A stretch of DNA of 64,000 bases from an uncultured Collinsella sp. (GTDB lineage Bacteria > Actinomycetota > Coriobacteriia > Coriobacteriales > Coriobacteriaceae). Shown one piece after another: positions 16,959 through 26,841 of the stretch. Under the pieces are notes generated by a model, which did no database searches, was not told the DNA's origin, and saw only the letters and a list, made by a program, of their open reading frames with translations. How positions within the stretch are numbered: position 1 is the stretch's first letter; each line of letters opens with the position of its first letter. Made by a program: the position numbers and the translations under genes. The stretch lies in assembly GCA_900540935.1 (NCBI GenBank), contig UQHW01000003.1:1-64000 (forward strand), read 5' to 3'.

Positions 16959-19686
16959 GAATCTCGATCTCCTCGGCGGGCAGGGTAAAACGGAAGACGG
17001 CCCCATGGGGGTGGTTGTCGCGAGCTTCGATGACGCCGCCATGCGCCTCCACGATGGAGCGGCAGAGCGACAACCCAAGGCCGATGCTTCGACGCGAATC
17101 CACGGGCCGCGTATTGCTTGAGGTGAAGAAGCGCTCAAAGATATGAGGCTTGTCGCAGTCTGCCACACCCGGCCCATCGTCTGCGACGTCCACCACGACG
17201 AACGCACCCTCGCGACGTGCGCTGATGGTGACAGTCGAGTCCTCGGGCGTGTATTTGAAGGCGTTCATGATGAGATTCGTAAGCACCTGCATGATGAGAT
17301 GGACGTCGATGCGTACCAGCAGGATGTCGTCAGTGTGCTCGATGGTGACGGCACGTCCATGCGATGCTTGGGCGACATGGCTGAGGGCGGCCTCGATGAC
17401 CTCGTCGATGAGCTCGGATGTTAAGTTGAGGCGAATGGTGCCGTCCTCGACGCGTGTGATGGCGAGGAGGTTCTCCACGGTATCGATAAGCCAGAGGGAG
17501 TCGTCGTAGATGGCATCGGCAAGATCGCAGCGTTGTTCGAGGCTGAGCTTCTCGTCGCTCTTCCGAAGGATTGCCGCAGATCCGGATATAGCCGTGAGGG
17601 GTGTCCTCAAATCGTGGCCGATGGAGCGCAAAAGGTTGGCGCGCAGCTGCTCGTTTTTCGCCAAGACCGCAGCCTCTTCGCGCTCTTGCGCCGCCCGGTC
17701 GCTTTCGAGCGCCAAGGCGCATTCACCTACGATAGATAGGACGATCGAATGCTCGAAGGCTTCGATCTCGCGCCCCTCCAGGGCGATGCCGATGACACCG
17801 AATACCTTGTCGCCGGTGCGAACCGCGAGGTAGAGACAGCGCGCCTCAGGCAGGGTCCGCGTGCTTGCGCCCGCGCGCTTGTTGTTGGTGTAGGTCCAGG
17901 TTGCAACGGCGCGCTCGTAGTCGGTGAACAGCGACGCGGATCGGTTTTCGGTGCCAGCGGACTCATAGAGCGCCTTGCCGAGCGTGCCGTGTTCGGCGGG
18001 GTAGAAGACCACGTCGAGTTTTAGCAGTTTGACGAGTTGGTTCATGGCGACGCGGGCGCACTCCTCCGCGCTATGGGCTTGCTGCAAGAGCTGGTTCGTT
18101 TCGAGGAGTACGCGCGTTTTGAATGCGTTCTCGGCAGATGTACGGGCGTTGTCGGCGATGCGTGCAGTTAACTCGCCGGCGACCATAGCGGTAGCGAACA
18201 TGATGCCGAACGTGACCAGATAGCTTCGGTCGTAGCTGGCGAGCGAAAACAGAGGCGTGACGAAGCAGAAGTTGTAAAGCACTACAGAGAGCACGCTCGA
18301 TACGATCGTGCAGATACGCCCCGTCGTGGTGACGGCGGTCAGCAGGGCCGTGAGGATATAGAGGGATATGATGCCGGAATCGGCAAATCCCAGATGGCGG
18401 AAAGCCGTGCCGATCGCCGTGGCGGCAAGAGAGAGGGCCAGCGTGCGAAGCACGTTTCGGCTGCTGGGCGGCTGCAGGGCGAGCGCATGGCGGCGTCCTT
18501 TGGGTCGGGAGGGCGGAGTCGACTGTTCTGGAATGATGTAAATGTCGAGGTTCGGGGCGAATGTTATGAGCTGTTCTACGAGAGATTTGCGGCCGAAGAG
18601 GGCCTGACGGACGCTGCTGCGCTCGCCCGTGCGCCCCATGACGATCTTCGAAATACCCGACAGGCGCGCGAACTCGGAGATCTGAAACGCGGTGTCGTCG
18701 CCATAGACGGTTTCCATATGTGCTCCGAGCTGCTCGGCTAGAGCGATATTGGCTGCAAGCTTGGTGCGCTCATTATCGCTCATGGCTTGCGTGTGTGGGC
18801 TCTCTACGAACAGGGCGACGAGCTCGCTGCGAAACGCTTTCGCCATGCGCGCGGCGGCACGGACGATGCGGGGATTGGTCGGCGCCGGGGAGACACAGAC
18901 TAAGATACGCTCCCTGGTGTAGTAGTCACGGTTTCCCAGCACGCGTGCGGCGTCTGTGAGGTGGCCGGTGCGATCGGCGCAGCGGCGCAGCGCGATTTCT
19001 CGGAGTGCGGTGAGGTTCTCGACGGTAAAAAAATGCTGTTGCGCTCGGGCAGCTTGCGCGGGACGGTAGACGAGGCCGGCGCGAAGGCGCTCAAGTAGGT
19101 CTTCGGGCTCTATGTCGACGAGCTCGACCTGGTCGGCATCATCGAAGATACGGTCGGGGATTCGTTCGCTCACGACAACGCCGGTGATGGATGCAACCAT
19201 GTCGTTTAGGCTCTCGATATGCTGAACGTTCACGGTCGTATAGACGTCGATGCCCGCATGTAGAAGTTCCTCGACGTCTCGATAGCGTTTGTCGTGGCGA
19301 GACCCCGGCGCATTCGTATGGGCGAGCTCATCGACAAGGATGAGCTGAGGGGCGCGTTCGATAGCCGCATCTAGATCAAACTCGCTGAGCGCAATGCCGT
19401 TGTGCTCGATGAGTTTACAGGGCACGTTCTCAAGCCCTTGTGCAAGATGGGCAGTTGCCGGACGTTCGTGTGGCTCGATGTATCCCGCGACGACGTCGAC
19501 ACCTCGCCGCTTGGCGGCGTGGGCGGCTTGAAGCATCGCATAGGTTTTGCCTGCGCCAGCAGCGTAGCCAAAGAAAATCTTGAGATGTCCCCGGCTGGTT
19601 CGAGCGTCATCGGCGACCTCGTCTTTCTCAATTGCCTTGAGGATGAGGTCTGGATTGACGCGAGTGTCCGATGCGTCGCGCTGCAT
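16951..19686 (-). CDS. kdpD: Osmosensitive potassium channel sensor histidine kinase
   Basis: KdpD senses potassium limitation or turgor and phosphorylates KdpE. The 911-residue protein has the N-terminal KdpD domain with Walker A GYAAGAGKT at residues 40-48 and a universal-stress-like domain containing VGRTGERSS-like VMGRTGERSS. Four membrane helices (about 400-500), a GAF-like region, phospho-acceptor His691 in GHDLRTP and an HATPase domain with NLIMNAFKYTP and DDGPGV follow. The ATG at 19686 is preceded by AGAAAGG on the minus strand. It is divergent from kdpFABC, with 244 nt between. Confidence 0.95.
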   Translation of the reverse strand: MQRDASDTRVNPDLILKAIEKDEVADDARTSRGHLKIFFGYAAGAGKTYAMLQAAHAAKRRGVDVVAGYIEPHERPATAHLAQGLENVPCKLIEHNGIALSEFDLDAAIERAPQLILVDELAHTNAPGSRHDKRYRDVEELLHAGIDVYTTVNVQHIESLNDMVASITGVVVSERIPDRIFDDADQVELVDIEPEDLLERLRAGLVYRPAQAARAQQHFFTVENLTALREIALRRCADRTGHLTDAARVLGNRDYYTRERILVCVSPAPTNPRIVRAAARMAKAFRSELVALFVESPHTQAMSDNERTKLAANIALAEQLGAHMETVYGDDTAFQISEFARLSGISKIVMGRTGERSSVRQALFGRKSLVEQLITFAPNLDIYIIPEQSTPPSRPKGRRHALALQPPSSRNVLRTLALSLAATAIGTAFRHLGFADSGIISLYILTALLTAVTTTGRICTIVSSVLSVVLYNFCFVTPLFSLASYDRSYLVTFGIMFATAMVAGELTARIADNARTSAENAFKTRVLLETNQLLQQAHSAEECARVAMNQLVKLLKLDVVFYPAEHGTLGKALYESAGTENRSASLFTDYERAVATWTYTNNKRAGASTRTLPEARCLYLAVRTGDKVFGVIGIALEGREIEAFEHSIVLSIVGECALALESDRAAQEREEAAVLAKNEQLRANLLRSIGHDLRTPLTAISGSAAILRKSDEKLSLEQRCDLADAIYDDSLWLIDTVENLLAITRVEDGTIRLNLTSELIDEVIEAALSHVAQASHGRAVTIEHTDDILLVRIDVHLIMQVLTNLIMNAFKYTPEDSTVTISARREGAFVVVDVADDGPGVADCDKPHIFERFFTSSNTRPVDSRRSIGLGLSLCRSIVEAHGGVIEARDNHPHGAVFRFTLPAEEIEIHE

Positions 19687-19930
19687 AGCGTAGCCTTTCT
19701 GAAGCGTTGTCCATGCGTGCATACGCGGTGAGGACGCCACTGTATGCTCGCGAGGTCGAGTATAGGCGCACTACAGCCGCAATAGTGCTTTCTACCTGCA
19801 TCTTTACGGCATCTTAAGGACGTGAGCCCCGGCCCTCACGCCTCTTTAATCCCTAGAAGCGTTTACTGTCCCCAGGCGCTTGCGAGAGCAGGCGTCCGAG
19901 ACATCGGACCGCGTGTGAAAGGGGCGGTAA

Positions 19931-20017
19931 ATGGACATCCTCATTCCCATCATCGGAGTCGTCTGCATTGGACTCTTTATCTATTACATCTACATTCTGA
20001 TGAGGAGTGATTCGTAA
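19931..20017 (+). CDS. kdpF: Small membrane subunit of the Kdp pump
   Basis: This 28-codon reading frame begins ATG GAC ATC and encodes a single hydrophobic helix (MDILIPIIGVVC then IGLFIYYIYILM) with a short polar tail RSDS. KdpF of E. coli is about 29 residues and stabilises the KdpABC complex in the membrane. The frame ends 3 nt before kdpA and follows a GGGGCGG ribosome site. Its size, position and hydrophobicity support the call. Confidence 0.82.
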   Translation: MDILIPIIGVVCIGLFIYYIYILMRSDS

Positions 20018-20020
20018 ACT

Positions 20021-21844
20021 ATGGAGGCTGCGATTCAGTACATCTTGTACTTTGCCGTGCTCGTCGTCCTGGCCGTTCCGCTCGGTCGGTTCATGGCCCA
20101 TATCATGGTTGGTGAGCATACGTTCCTGTCGCCTGTGATTGCTCCCGTGGAGCGTGGCGTCTATCGTCTGCTTCGCATCGACGCGGCAGAGCAGATGGGG
20201 TGTAGGCGCTATCTGGCAAGCGTGCTGGTCTTTTCGGGGATCGGCCTCGTGGCTCTTGTGGCACTCCAGGTGCTTCAGTCCTTCTTGCCGGGCAATCCCC
20301 AGCACCTGCCGGGTGTGTCATGGGACCTGTCGTTCAATACGGCTGCTTCCTTCATAACCAACACCAACTGGCAATCCTATTCCGGTGAGACCACCCTGTC
20401 CTACTTTGTGCAGTTCATGGGTCTCACCGTGCAAAACTTCTTGTCCGCCGGCACCGGTATTGCGGTCATGTTCGCGCTCATCCGCGGTTTCCGTCAGGTC
20501 AAGCAGCAGGGACTCGGCTCGTTTTGGGTCGACCTCACCCGCAGTGTCCTGTACGTGCTCATCCCGCTGAACCTCGTGTTTGGTATCTGCCTGGCTGCCG
20601 GTGGCGTCATCTCCAACTTCCAGCCGGCTCAGAAGGCTGAGCTCGTAGAGCCCGTCGCTGTCCAGCCTAATGCAGACGGCGGCTGGAGCGTCATCGACGG
20701 CGCCCAGATCGAGGGCGACACGGTCAAGGTCGACGGCAAGGTTGTCGAGGGCGCGCGCGTGATCACCGAGCAGTTCCTGCCTCAGGGTCCTGCGGCCAGC
20801 CAGGTTGCCATCAAACAGTCCGGCACCAACGGCGGCGGCTTCTTTGGCGCGAACTCTGCGCATCCGTATGAGAACCCCAATGCCTTCACCAACATCATCG
20901 AGATGACCAGCTTGCTGCTGATTCCGGTCGCCTGCTGCTTCACCTTCGGCATCGGTGTCAAGAATGCCGGGCAGGGCAAGGCCATCTTCGCGGCGATGCT
21001 TATCCTGCTTGTGGTCTTTACCGGCATCATCGCCGTTAACGAGCATATGGGTACGCCGCAGCTGGCAGATGGCGGCGCGGTCAACATCGAGATGACCGAT
21101 GGCCAGGCGGGCGGCAACATGGAGGGCAAAGAGAGCCGCTTTGGCATCGCCTCCTCTTCCACCTGGTCCGCTTTCACGACGGCTGCTTCCAACGGCTCGG
21201 TCAACTCCATGCACGACTCCTACACCCCGCTCGGCGGGTTTGTCCAGATGCTCCAGATAGCGCTGGGCGAGGTAGTGTTCGGCGGCGTTGGCTGCGGCCT
21301 GTACGGCATGATCGGCTTCGCCATCCTCACGGTGTTTATCGCCGGCCTCATGGTCGGCCGCACGCCCGAGTTCCTAGGCAAGAAGATCGAGCCGACCGAG
21401 ATGCGCTGGGCGGTGGTTCTGTGTCTCGCCACCCCGTTTGCCATTCTGGTGAGCTCCGCTATCGCCTGCATGGTGCCCGGTCTTGTCGATCAACTCAACA
21501 ACGGTGGGGCGCATGGCTTCTCCGAGGTCCTGTACACCCTTACTTCGGCTGGCGGCAACAACGGCTCCTCATTCGCCGGTATGAACTGCAACATCCCGTG
21601 GATCAACGTGCTGCTGGGTATCGAGATGCTGTTCGCGCGGTTCCTACCGATTGTAGGCACGCTCGCCATCGCGGGCTCGCTGGCCGGGAAGGGCAAGGTC
21701 GCCGAGAGCGCCGGCACGCTTTCCACCACCAATGCCATGTTCGTGTTCCTGCTGGTATTCGTCGTTCTGCTGATTGGCGCCCTGAGCTTCTTCCCGGCGT
21801 TGGCGCTTGGTCCCGTTGCCGAATTCTTCCAGATGGTTGCGTAA
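20021..21844 (+). CDS. kdpA: Potassium-translocating subunit KdpA
   Basis: KdpA is the potassium-channel-like subunit of the high-affinity KdpFABC pump. The 607-residue membrane protein has the family landmarks NTNWQSYSGE, SAGTGIAVMFALIRGF, SGTNGGGFFGANSAHPYENP and SAGGNNGSSFAGM, which contribute to the selectivity-filter loops. It starts 3 nt after kdpF. The gene order F-A-B-C matches the canonical operon. Confidence 0.97.
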   Translation: MEAAIQYILYFAVLVVLAVPLGRFMAHIMVGEHTFLSPVIAPVERGVYRLLRIDAAEQMGCRRYLASVLVFSGIGLVALVALQVLQSFLPGNPQHLPGVSWDLSFNTAASFITNTNWQSYSGETTLSYFVQFMGLTVQNFLSAGTGIAVMFALIRGFRQVKQQGLGSFWVDLTRSVLYVLIPLNLVFGICLAAGGVISNFQPAQKAELVEPVAVQPNADGGWSVIDGAQIEGDTVKVDGKVVEGARVITEQFLPQGPAASQVAIKQSGTNGGGFFGANSAHPYENPNAFTNIIEMTSLLLIPVACCFTFGIGVKNAGQGKAIFAAMLILLVVFTGIIAVNEHMGTPQLADGGAVNIEMTDGQAGGNMEGKESRFGIASSSTWSAFTTAASNGSVNSMHDSYTPLGGFVQMLQIALGEVVFGGVGCGLYGMIGFAILTVFIAGLMVGRTPEFLGKKIEPTEMRWAVVLCLATPFAILVSSAIACMVPGLVDQLNNGGAHGFSEVLYTLTSAGGNNGSSFAGMNCNIPWINVLLGIEMLFARFLPIVGTLAIAGSLAGKGKVAESAGTLSTTNAMFVFLLVFVVLLIGALSFFPALALGPVAEFFQMVA

Positions 21845-21859
21845 AGGAGTCGCAGATTT

Positions 21860-23920
21860 ATGGCTATGCAAAAAGACATGATGAGCCGCGCGGTGCGCGA
21901 TTCATTTGCCAAGCTTGACCCCCGTGTCCAGGTCCAAAACCCGGTCATGTTCCTGGTGTGGCTGTCGGCCGCCATGACCTCCATTCTGGCCATCGCCTCT
22001 ATTTTTGGGGTACAGGACGCCGACGTCCCCACGTACTATGTGATCGCCATTGCCGTCATTCTCTGGCTGACCGACCTCTTTTCAAATATTGCCGAGGCAC
22101 TTGCCGAGGGCCGCGGTAAGGCGCAGGCAGACTCCCTGCGCGCGGCGAAAAAGGACGTCGAGGCCCATCGCATCGAGTCCGTTGAGGATAAGGACCGCTT
22201 CACGGTCGTTCCCGGTACCGAGCTCTCACGCGGGGATCTGGTGGTCGTGCGCGCCGGCGAGCAGATTCCGGGAGACGGCGATGTCATCGAGGGTGCCGCC
22301 TCGGTTGATGAGTCGGCCATCACCGGCGAGTCTGCACCTGTGGTTCGCGAGGCTGGCGGTGACCGTTCTGCCGTCACTGGCGGCACTACCGTGCTTTCCG
22401 ATTGGATTGTGGTGAAAATTACCAGCGAGCCTGGCCAGAGCTTCCTGGATAAGATGATCGCCATGGTCGAGGGCGCCGCCCGCAAGAAGACCCCCAACGA
22501 GGTCGCGCTCGAGATCTTTCTGGTTGCTCTGTCCGTCATCTTCATCCTCGTGACGCTCGCACTGTACTGCTACTCGAGTTTCTCTGCAGGGCTCAACGGT
22601 ATGGCGAACCCCACGGCCGTGACCACGCTCGTGGCGCTGCTCGTGTGCCTGGCTCCCACAACCATCGGTGCCCTTCTGTCCGCCATTGGCATCGCCGGCA
22701 TGAGCCGACTGAACGAGGCCAACGTGCTGGCCATGTCCGGTCGCGCCATCGAGGCCGCCGGCGACGTCGACATCCTCATGCTCGACAAGACCGGCACCAT
22801 TACCCTGGGTAACCGCCAAGCCGCCGAGTTCATCCCGGTCGACGGCGTCGATCCCGCGGAGCTGGCCGATGCCGCGCAGCTGTCCTCTCTGGCGGATGAG
22901 ACCCCCGAGGGCCGCTCTATCGTCGTGCTCGCCAAGGAGCAGTTTGGGCTGCGCGGCCGCACACTCGAGGATAAGGGCATGGAGTTCATCCCCTTCACCG
23001 CGGCGACCCGCATGTCCGGTGTGAACTACGCCGACAGCGAGATTCGCAAGGGTGCGGCCGATTCCGTTCGCGCTTATGTGGAGGCTGCCGGAGGAGTGTT
23101 CTCGAAGGAGTGCGACGAGGCCGTCGAACGCATTGCGAAGGTGGGTGGCACCCCGTTGGTCGTGGCAAAGGACCGACGTGTGCTGGGTGTCGTCTACCTT
23201 AAGGACATCATCAAGTCTGGCGTGAAGGAAAAGTTCGCCGACCTGCGCCGCATGGGTATCAAGACCATAATGGTGACGGGTGATAATCCGCTGACGGCCG
23301 CGGCAATCGCCGCCGAGGCCGGTGTGGATGACTTCCTGGCCGAAGCGACGCCCGAGGGCAAGCTCGATAAGATCCGCGCGTTCCAGCATGAGGGCCATCT
23401 GGTCGCGATGACCGGCGACGGCACCAACGACGCGCCGGCACTGGCGCAGGCGGATGTCGCCGTGGCCATGAACACGGGAACCCAGGCTGCCAAGGAGGCC
23501 GGCAACATGGTCGACCTCGACTCCAGCCCCACCAAACTCATCGATATCGTGCGTATCGGCAAGCAACTGCTCATGACCCGCGGCTCGCTCACGACCTTCT
23601 CGGTCGCCAACGACGTCGCCAAGTATTTCGCCATCATCCCGGCGCTATTCTCGCCGATCTACCCCGGGTTGGACGCCCTCAACATCCTGGGGCTCACCAG
23701 CCCGTTGACTGCCGTGCTGTCCGCCATTATCTACAACGCGCTGGTCATCGTCGCGCTGATTCCTGCCGCCCTGAAAGGCGTGAAGTACCGCGAGCTTTCG
23801 TCCGGCCAGCTGCTGACCCACAACCTGCTGGTGTGGGGCCTGGGCGGTATTGTGGCGCCGTTCGTATTCATCAAGATTATCGACATGCTGCTGGCCTTGT
23901 TCGGCATTGGCATGATGTAG
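21860..23920 (+). CDS. kdpB: Potassium-transporting P-type ATPase subunit KdpB
   Basis: KdpB hydrolyses ATP and energises potassium uptake by KdpA. The 686-residue P-type ATPase has the actuator motif TGESAPV, the phosphorylation motif DKTGTIT with Asp309, the nucleotide-domain KGAADS region and the hinge MTGDGTNDAPALAQADV. It starts 15 nt after kdpA, with an AAAGGAG ribosome site. No defects are visible. Confidence 0.97.
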   Translation: MAMQKDMMSRAVRDSFAKLDPRVQVQNPVMFLVWLSAAMTSILAIASIFGVQDADVPTYYVIAIAVILWLTDLFSNIAEALAEGRGKAQADSLRAAKKDVEAHRIESVEDKDRFTVVPGTELSRGDLVVVRAGEQIPGDGDVIEGAASVDESAITGESAPVVREAGGDRSAVTGGTTVLSDWIVVKITSEPGQSFLDKMIAMVEGAARKKTPNEVALEIFLVALSVIFILVTLALYCYSSFSAGLNGMANPTAVTTLVALLVCLAPTTIGALLSAIGIAGMSRLNEANVLAMSGRAIEAAGDVDILMLDKTGTITLGNRQAAEFIPVDGVDPAELADAAQLSSLADETPEGRSIVVLAKEQFGLRGRTLEDKGMEFIPFTAATRMSGVNYADSEIRKGAADSVRAYVEAAGGVFSKECDEAVERIAKVGGTPLVVAKDRRVLGVVYLKDIIKSGVKEKFADLRRMGIKTIMVTGDNPLTAAAIAAEAGVDDFLAEATPEGKLDKIRAFQHEGHLVAMTGDGTNDAPALAQADVAVAMNTGTQAAKEAGNMVDLDSSPTKLIDIVRIGKQLLMTRGSLTTFSVANDVAKYFAIIPALFSPIYPGLDALNILGLTSPLTAVLSAIIYNALVIVALIPAALKGVKYRELSSGQLLTHNLLVWGLGGIVAPFVFIKIIDMLLALFGIGMM

Positions 23921-23932
23921 ACGGAGGTATGT

Positions 23933-24523
23933 ATGTTCAAAGGTATCGCATCGCGCGCACTTGGCGTGTTCGCGCTGTTTACCGTTGTCTGCGGTCTGGG
24001 CTATACGCTCGTCGTGACCGGCATCGCCCAGGTTGCGTTCCCGTATCAGGCGAACGGCTCGCTCATTACGGTCGACGGCAAGGTTGTGGGTTCCGAGCTC
24101 ATCGGCCAGAACTTCGAGGATGAGGACCACATGTGGGGCCGCATCCAGAACGTGTCAATTTTCGAAGGCGAAGATGGCGAGCTCATGGCGTATGGTGCCC
24201 CATCCAACCTGTCCCCGGCGAGTGAGGAGTATCGGCAGCTTGTGGATGCGCGCGTGAAGAAGATCCGCGCCGCCAACCCCGATGCCGATATGGATGCTGT
24301 GCCCGTCGACCTGGTGACGTGTTCTGGCTCAGGGCTCGACCCCGAGATCTCCCCCGATGCCGCCGAGTACCAGGTACCGCGCCTGGCGAAGGCCACGGGC
24401 AAGAGCGAAGGCGAGGTTCGCGAGATCATCGCCCAGTGCACCAAGGGCCGATTCCTGGGCGTCTTCGGCGAGCCTACGGTCAACGTGCTCAAGGTGAACC
24501 TTATGCTGGACGGCGCGCTGTAG
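23933..24523 (+). CDS. kdpC: Potassium-transporting ATPase subunit KdpC
   Basis: KdpC is the single-pass subunit that assists potassium binding in the Kdp complex. The 196-residue protein has one N-terminal membrane helix (about residues 8-32), then a periplasmic-type domain. That domain contains GSELIGQNF, VTCSGSGLDPEISP and the C-terminal FGEPTVNVLKVNLML, all hallmarks of the family. It starts 12 nt after kdpB and ends the operon. The palindrome at 24587-24657 follows and probably terminates transcription. Confidence 0.95.
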   Translation: MFKGIASRALGVFALFTVVCGLGYTLVVTGIAQVAFPYQANGSLITVDGKVVGSELIGQNFEDEDHMWGRIQNVSIFEGEDGELMAYGAPSNLSPASEEYRQLVDARVKKIRAANPDADMDAVPVDLVTCSGSGLDPEISPDAAEYQVPRLAKATGKSEGEVREIIAQCTKGRFLGVFGEPTVNVLKVNLMLDGAL

Positions 24524-24586
24524 GTGAGGGAGTGGCGGATGAGGGCATGACTGACTATCTGAGCCCTTAATTCCACCCCGCCCATC

Positions 24587-24657
24587 AGTTGCAGTGGAAT
24601 ACGGACTGTTTTGGCTGTCAAAGGCCTTATCTACTCCGTATTCCACCGCAACTTTTT
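24587..24657. repeat. Intergenic palindrome, GTTGCGGTG family, copy 2
   Basis: AGTTGCAGTGGAATACGGA pairs with 24635-24653 and runs into TTTTTT. The spacer is almost identical to copy 1 at 16191-16219, so the two are recent relatives, one at each end of the kdp region. It is a likely terminator for kdpFABC. Confidence 0.8.
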
Positions 24658-24771
24658 TGTGAGGGTCGGGATTGAAGGTGGGGAGTGCGAGCGAGTGCGA
24701 ACGCGGCGGGTACTGATATGATAGGTACGTCTGCAAGTGCCGCCGAGCGGCTTAAACGAAAGGAAGCCTGT

Positions 24772-26721
24772 ATGGAGTCCTCCGCCTATCCGATGCTCTT
24801 TAGCCCGATCAAGGTCGGTACGACCGAGGTCAAGAACCGCGTCTTTATGCCGCCGGTGTCTACCAACCTTGCCGATCATGGCTATGTGACCGACGATTTG
24901 GTCGATCATTACCGTGCCCGCGCCAAGGGTGGCGTTGGCCTGATCATCACCGAGGTTGTGACGGTCGAGCCCACCTATACCTATCTGCCGGGCGACATGT
25001 GCTGCTACGACGACACGTTCATCCCCGGCTGGGAAAAGCTCGCCGCCGCCGTGCATGAGTACGGCTGCAAGATTATGCCGCAGCTCTTCCACCCTGCCTA
25101 CATGGCCTTTAACGTTCCGGGCACGCCGCGCCTGATCGCCCCGTCCTTTGTGGGCCCGTCTTACGCCCGCGAGGCACCGCGCCCCATCACGGTCGACGAG
25201 ATCCACGAGCTCACGCATCAGTTTGGCGACGCTGCCGTGCGTATGCAGAAGGCCGGCGTCGATGGCGTCGAGGTCCATGCGGCGCACGCCCACGGTATGC
25301 TCGGCGGCTTTTTGACTCCGCTCTACAACAAGCGTACCGATGAGTACGGCGGCTCGCTCGACGCCCGCATGCGTTTCCTGCTCGAAGTCATCGCCGAGAT
25401 TCGCGAGCGCTGCGGCAAGGACTTTATCATCGACGTTCGTATCTCGGGCGATGAGTACACCGATGGCGGCCTGACCCTCAACGACATGATCTACGTCTCG
25501 CGTCGCCTGGAGAAGGCCGGCGTCGACATGATTCATGTGTCGGGCGGCACCACCATCAAGCGCGGCTCCGCGATTCCCGCCGCCGGTACGCAGCAGGCCT
25601 CGCACGCCGCCTGCTCGCGTGAGATTAAGAAGCACGTCAACATTCCCGTCGCCACCGTCGGCCGCATCAACGAGGCCTGGATCGCCGAGGAGCTGATCGA
25701 GGACGGTGCCGCCGACATCTGCATGATGGGCCGCGCCAATCTGTGCGATGCCGAGTTCTGCAATAAGGCGGCCGCCGGCAACGCCGACGACATCCGCCCC
25801 TGCATCGGCTGCCTGCGCTGCCTGAACGGCATTATGTTTGGCAAGCGCATCTCCTGCACCGTCAATCCCGATGTGGAGCGCGACGAGGCCGGCTACGAGC
25901 CTGCCGCCGAGGCCAAGAACGTACTGGTTGTGGGTGCCGGTCCCGCGGGCATGGAGGCAGCCTACATTGCCGCCAAGCGCGGCCACAACGTGGTGCTCGT
26001 GGATAAGCAGGACGAGCCGGGCGGCGAGATGCGCATCGCAGCCGTTCCGCCGGCAAAGCAGGAACTCACCCGCGTGATCAAGTATCAGTATCGTCGCCTG
26101 GCCGAGGCCGGCGTGAAGTGCGTCTTTGGCACCGAGCTTACTGCCGAGGACATTCAACGCGACTACGCCGGCTACGAGGTTGTCCTGGCTTATGGCGCCG
26201 AGCCCATCGCTCCGGCCTTCATGCAGGGCTTTAAGCAGGTTATGACGGCTGACGACCTGCTGGGCGGCAAGGCTTTCCCGGGCAAGAAGATCGTCATCGT
26301 GGGCGGCGGCACCGTTGGCTGCGAGACGGCCGATTATCTGGCTCCGCTGGTCAACGACCTGTCGCCGGCCAACCGCGATGTCACCGTCATCGAGATGACC
26401 AAGACGCTCGCCGCCAACGAGGGCGGTGCCGGTCGCGCGGTGCTCATCACGCGCATGCTCTCCAAGGGCGTCCACGTGCTGACCGAGGCCAAGGTGACCG
26501 AGATCACCGAGGACACCATCAGCTACGAGAAGGATGGCGAGATCCACACCATCACCGGTGCCGATACGCTGGTGCTTGCCATGGGCTATCGTCCCAATAC
26601 CAAGCTGGCCGACGACCTGGCTACAGCCGGCGTTACCACCCACGTGCTGGGCGATGCCAACAAGTGCGGCAACATCCGCGACGCCATCGGCGACGGCTAC
26701 AAGATTGCCTGCGAGCTCTAG
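24772..26721 (+). CDS. Old-yellow-enzyme family Fe-S flavoprotein (2,4-dienoyl-CoA reductase/enoate reductase type)
   Basis: This 649-residue enzyme has an N-terminal FMN TIM barrel (about 1-340), a cluster-binding segment with Cys344, Cys347, Cys350 and Cys362, and a C-terminal FAD/NAD half with VVGAGPAGMEAAY and VGGGTVGCETADYL. Family members reduce activated C=C bonds; BaiCD/BaiH and dienoyl-CoA reductases share this layout. One Cys spacing is CxxC then two residues, whereas the E. coli enzyme has three. The ATG follows AAAGGAAG. It is a single-gene unit, and its substrate in this sugar locus is unknown. Confidence 0.85.
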   Translation: MESSAYPMLFSPIKVGTTEVKNRVFMPPVSTNLADHGYVTDDLVDHYRARAKGGVGLIITEVVTVEPTYTYLPGDMCCYDDTFIPGWEKLAAAVHEYGCKIMPQLFHPAYMAFNVPGTPRLIAPSFVGPSYAREAPRPITVDEIHELTHQFGDAAVRMQKAGVDGVEVHAAHAHGMLGGFLTPLYNKRTDEYGGSLDARMRFLLEVIAEIRERCGKDFIIDVRISGDEYTDGGLTLNDMIYVSRRLEKAGVDMIHVSGGTTIKRGSAIPAAGTQQASHAACSREIKKHVNIPVATVGRINEAWIAEELIEDGAADICMMGRANLCDAEFCNKAAAGNADDIRPCIGCLRCLNGIMFGKRISCTVNPDVERDEAGYEPAAEAKNVLVVGAGPAGMEAAYIAAKRGHNVVLVDKQDEPGGEMRIAAVPPAKQELTRVIKYQYRRLAEAGVKCVFGTELTAEDIQRDYAGYEVVLAYGAEPIAPAFMQGFKQVMTADDLLGGKAFPGKKIVIVGGGTVGCETADYLAPLVNDLSPANRDVTVIEMTKTLAANEGGAGRAVLITRMLSKGVHVLTEAKVTEITEDTISYEKDGEIHTITGADTLVLAMGYRPNTKLADDLATAGVTTHVLGDANKCGNIRDAIGDGYKIACEL

Positions 26722-26778
26722 TCAACCCCTTGGTGCATGTGAGGCCTATCCCCGCGGCGTCAGTCGGTAGATAGCAAA

Positions 26779-26816
26779 AAGCGGCGGCCGTCCCGTACGT
26801 GGGACGACCGCCGCTT
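26779..26816 (-). terminator. Terminator of the dhuD-dhuI unit
   Basis: A 16-bp stem with one mismatch and loop GTACGT is followed on the minus strand by TTTTTGCTAT. It lies between convergent genes and mainly serves the minus-strand unit. Confidence 0.85.
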
Positions 26817-26841
26817 GCGTTAGCTGCAATGAGTCGTGCGA

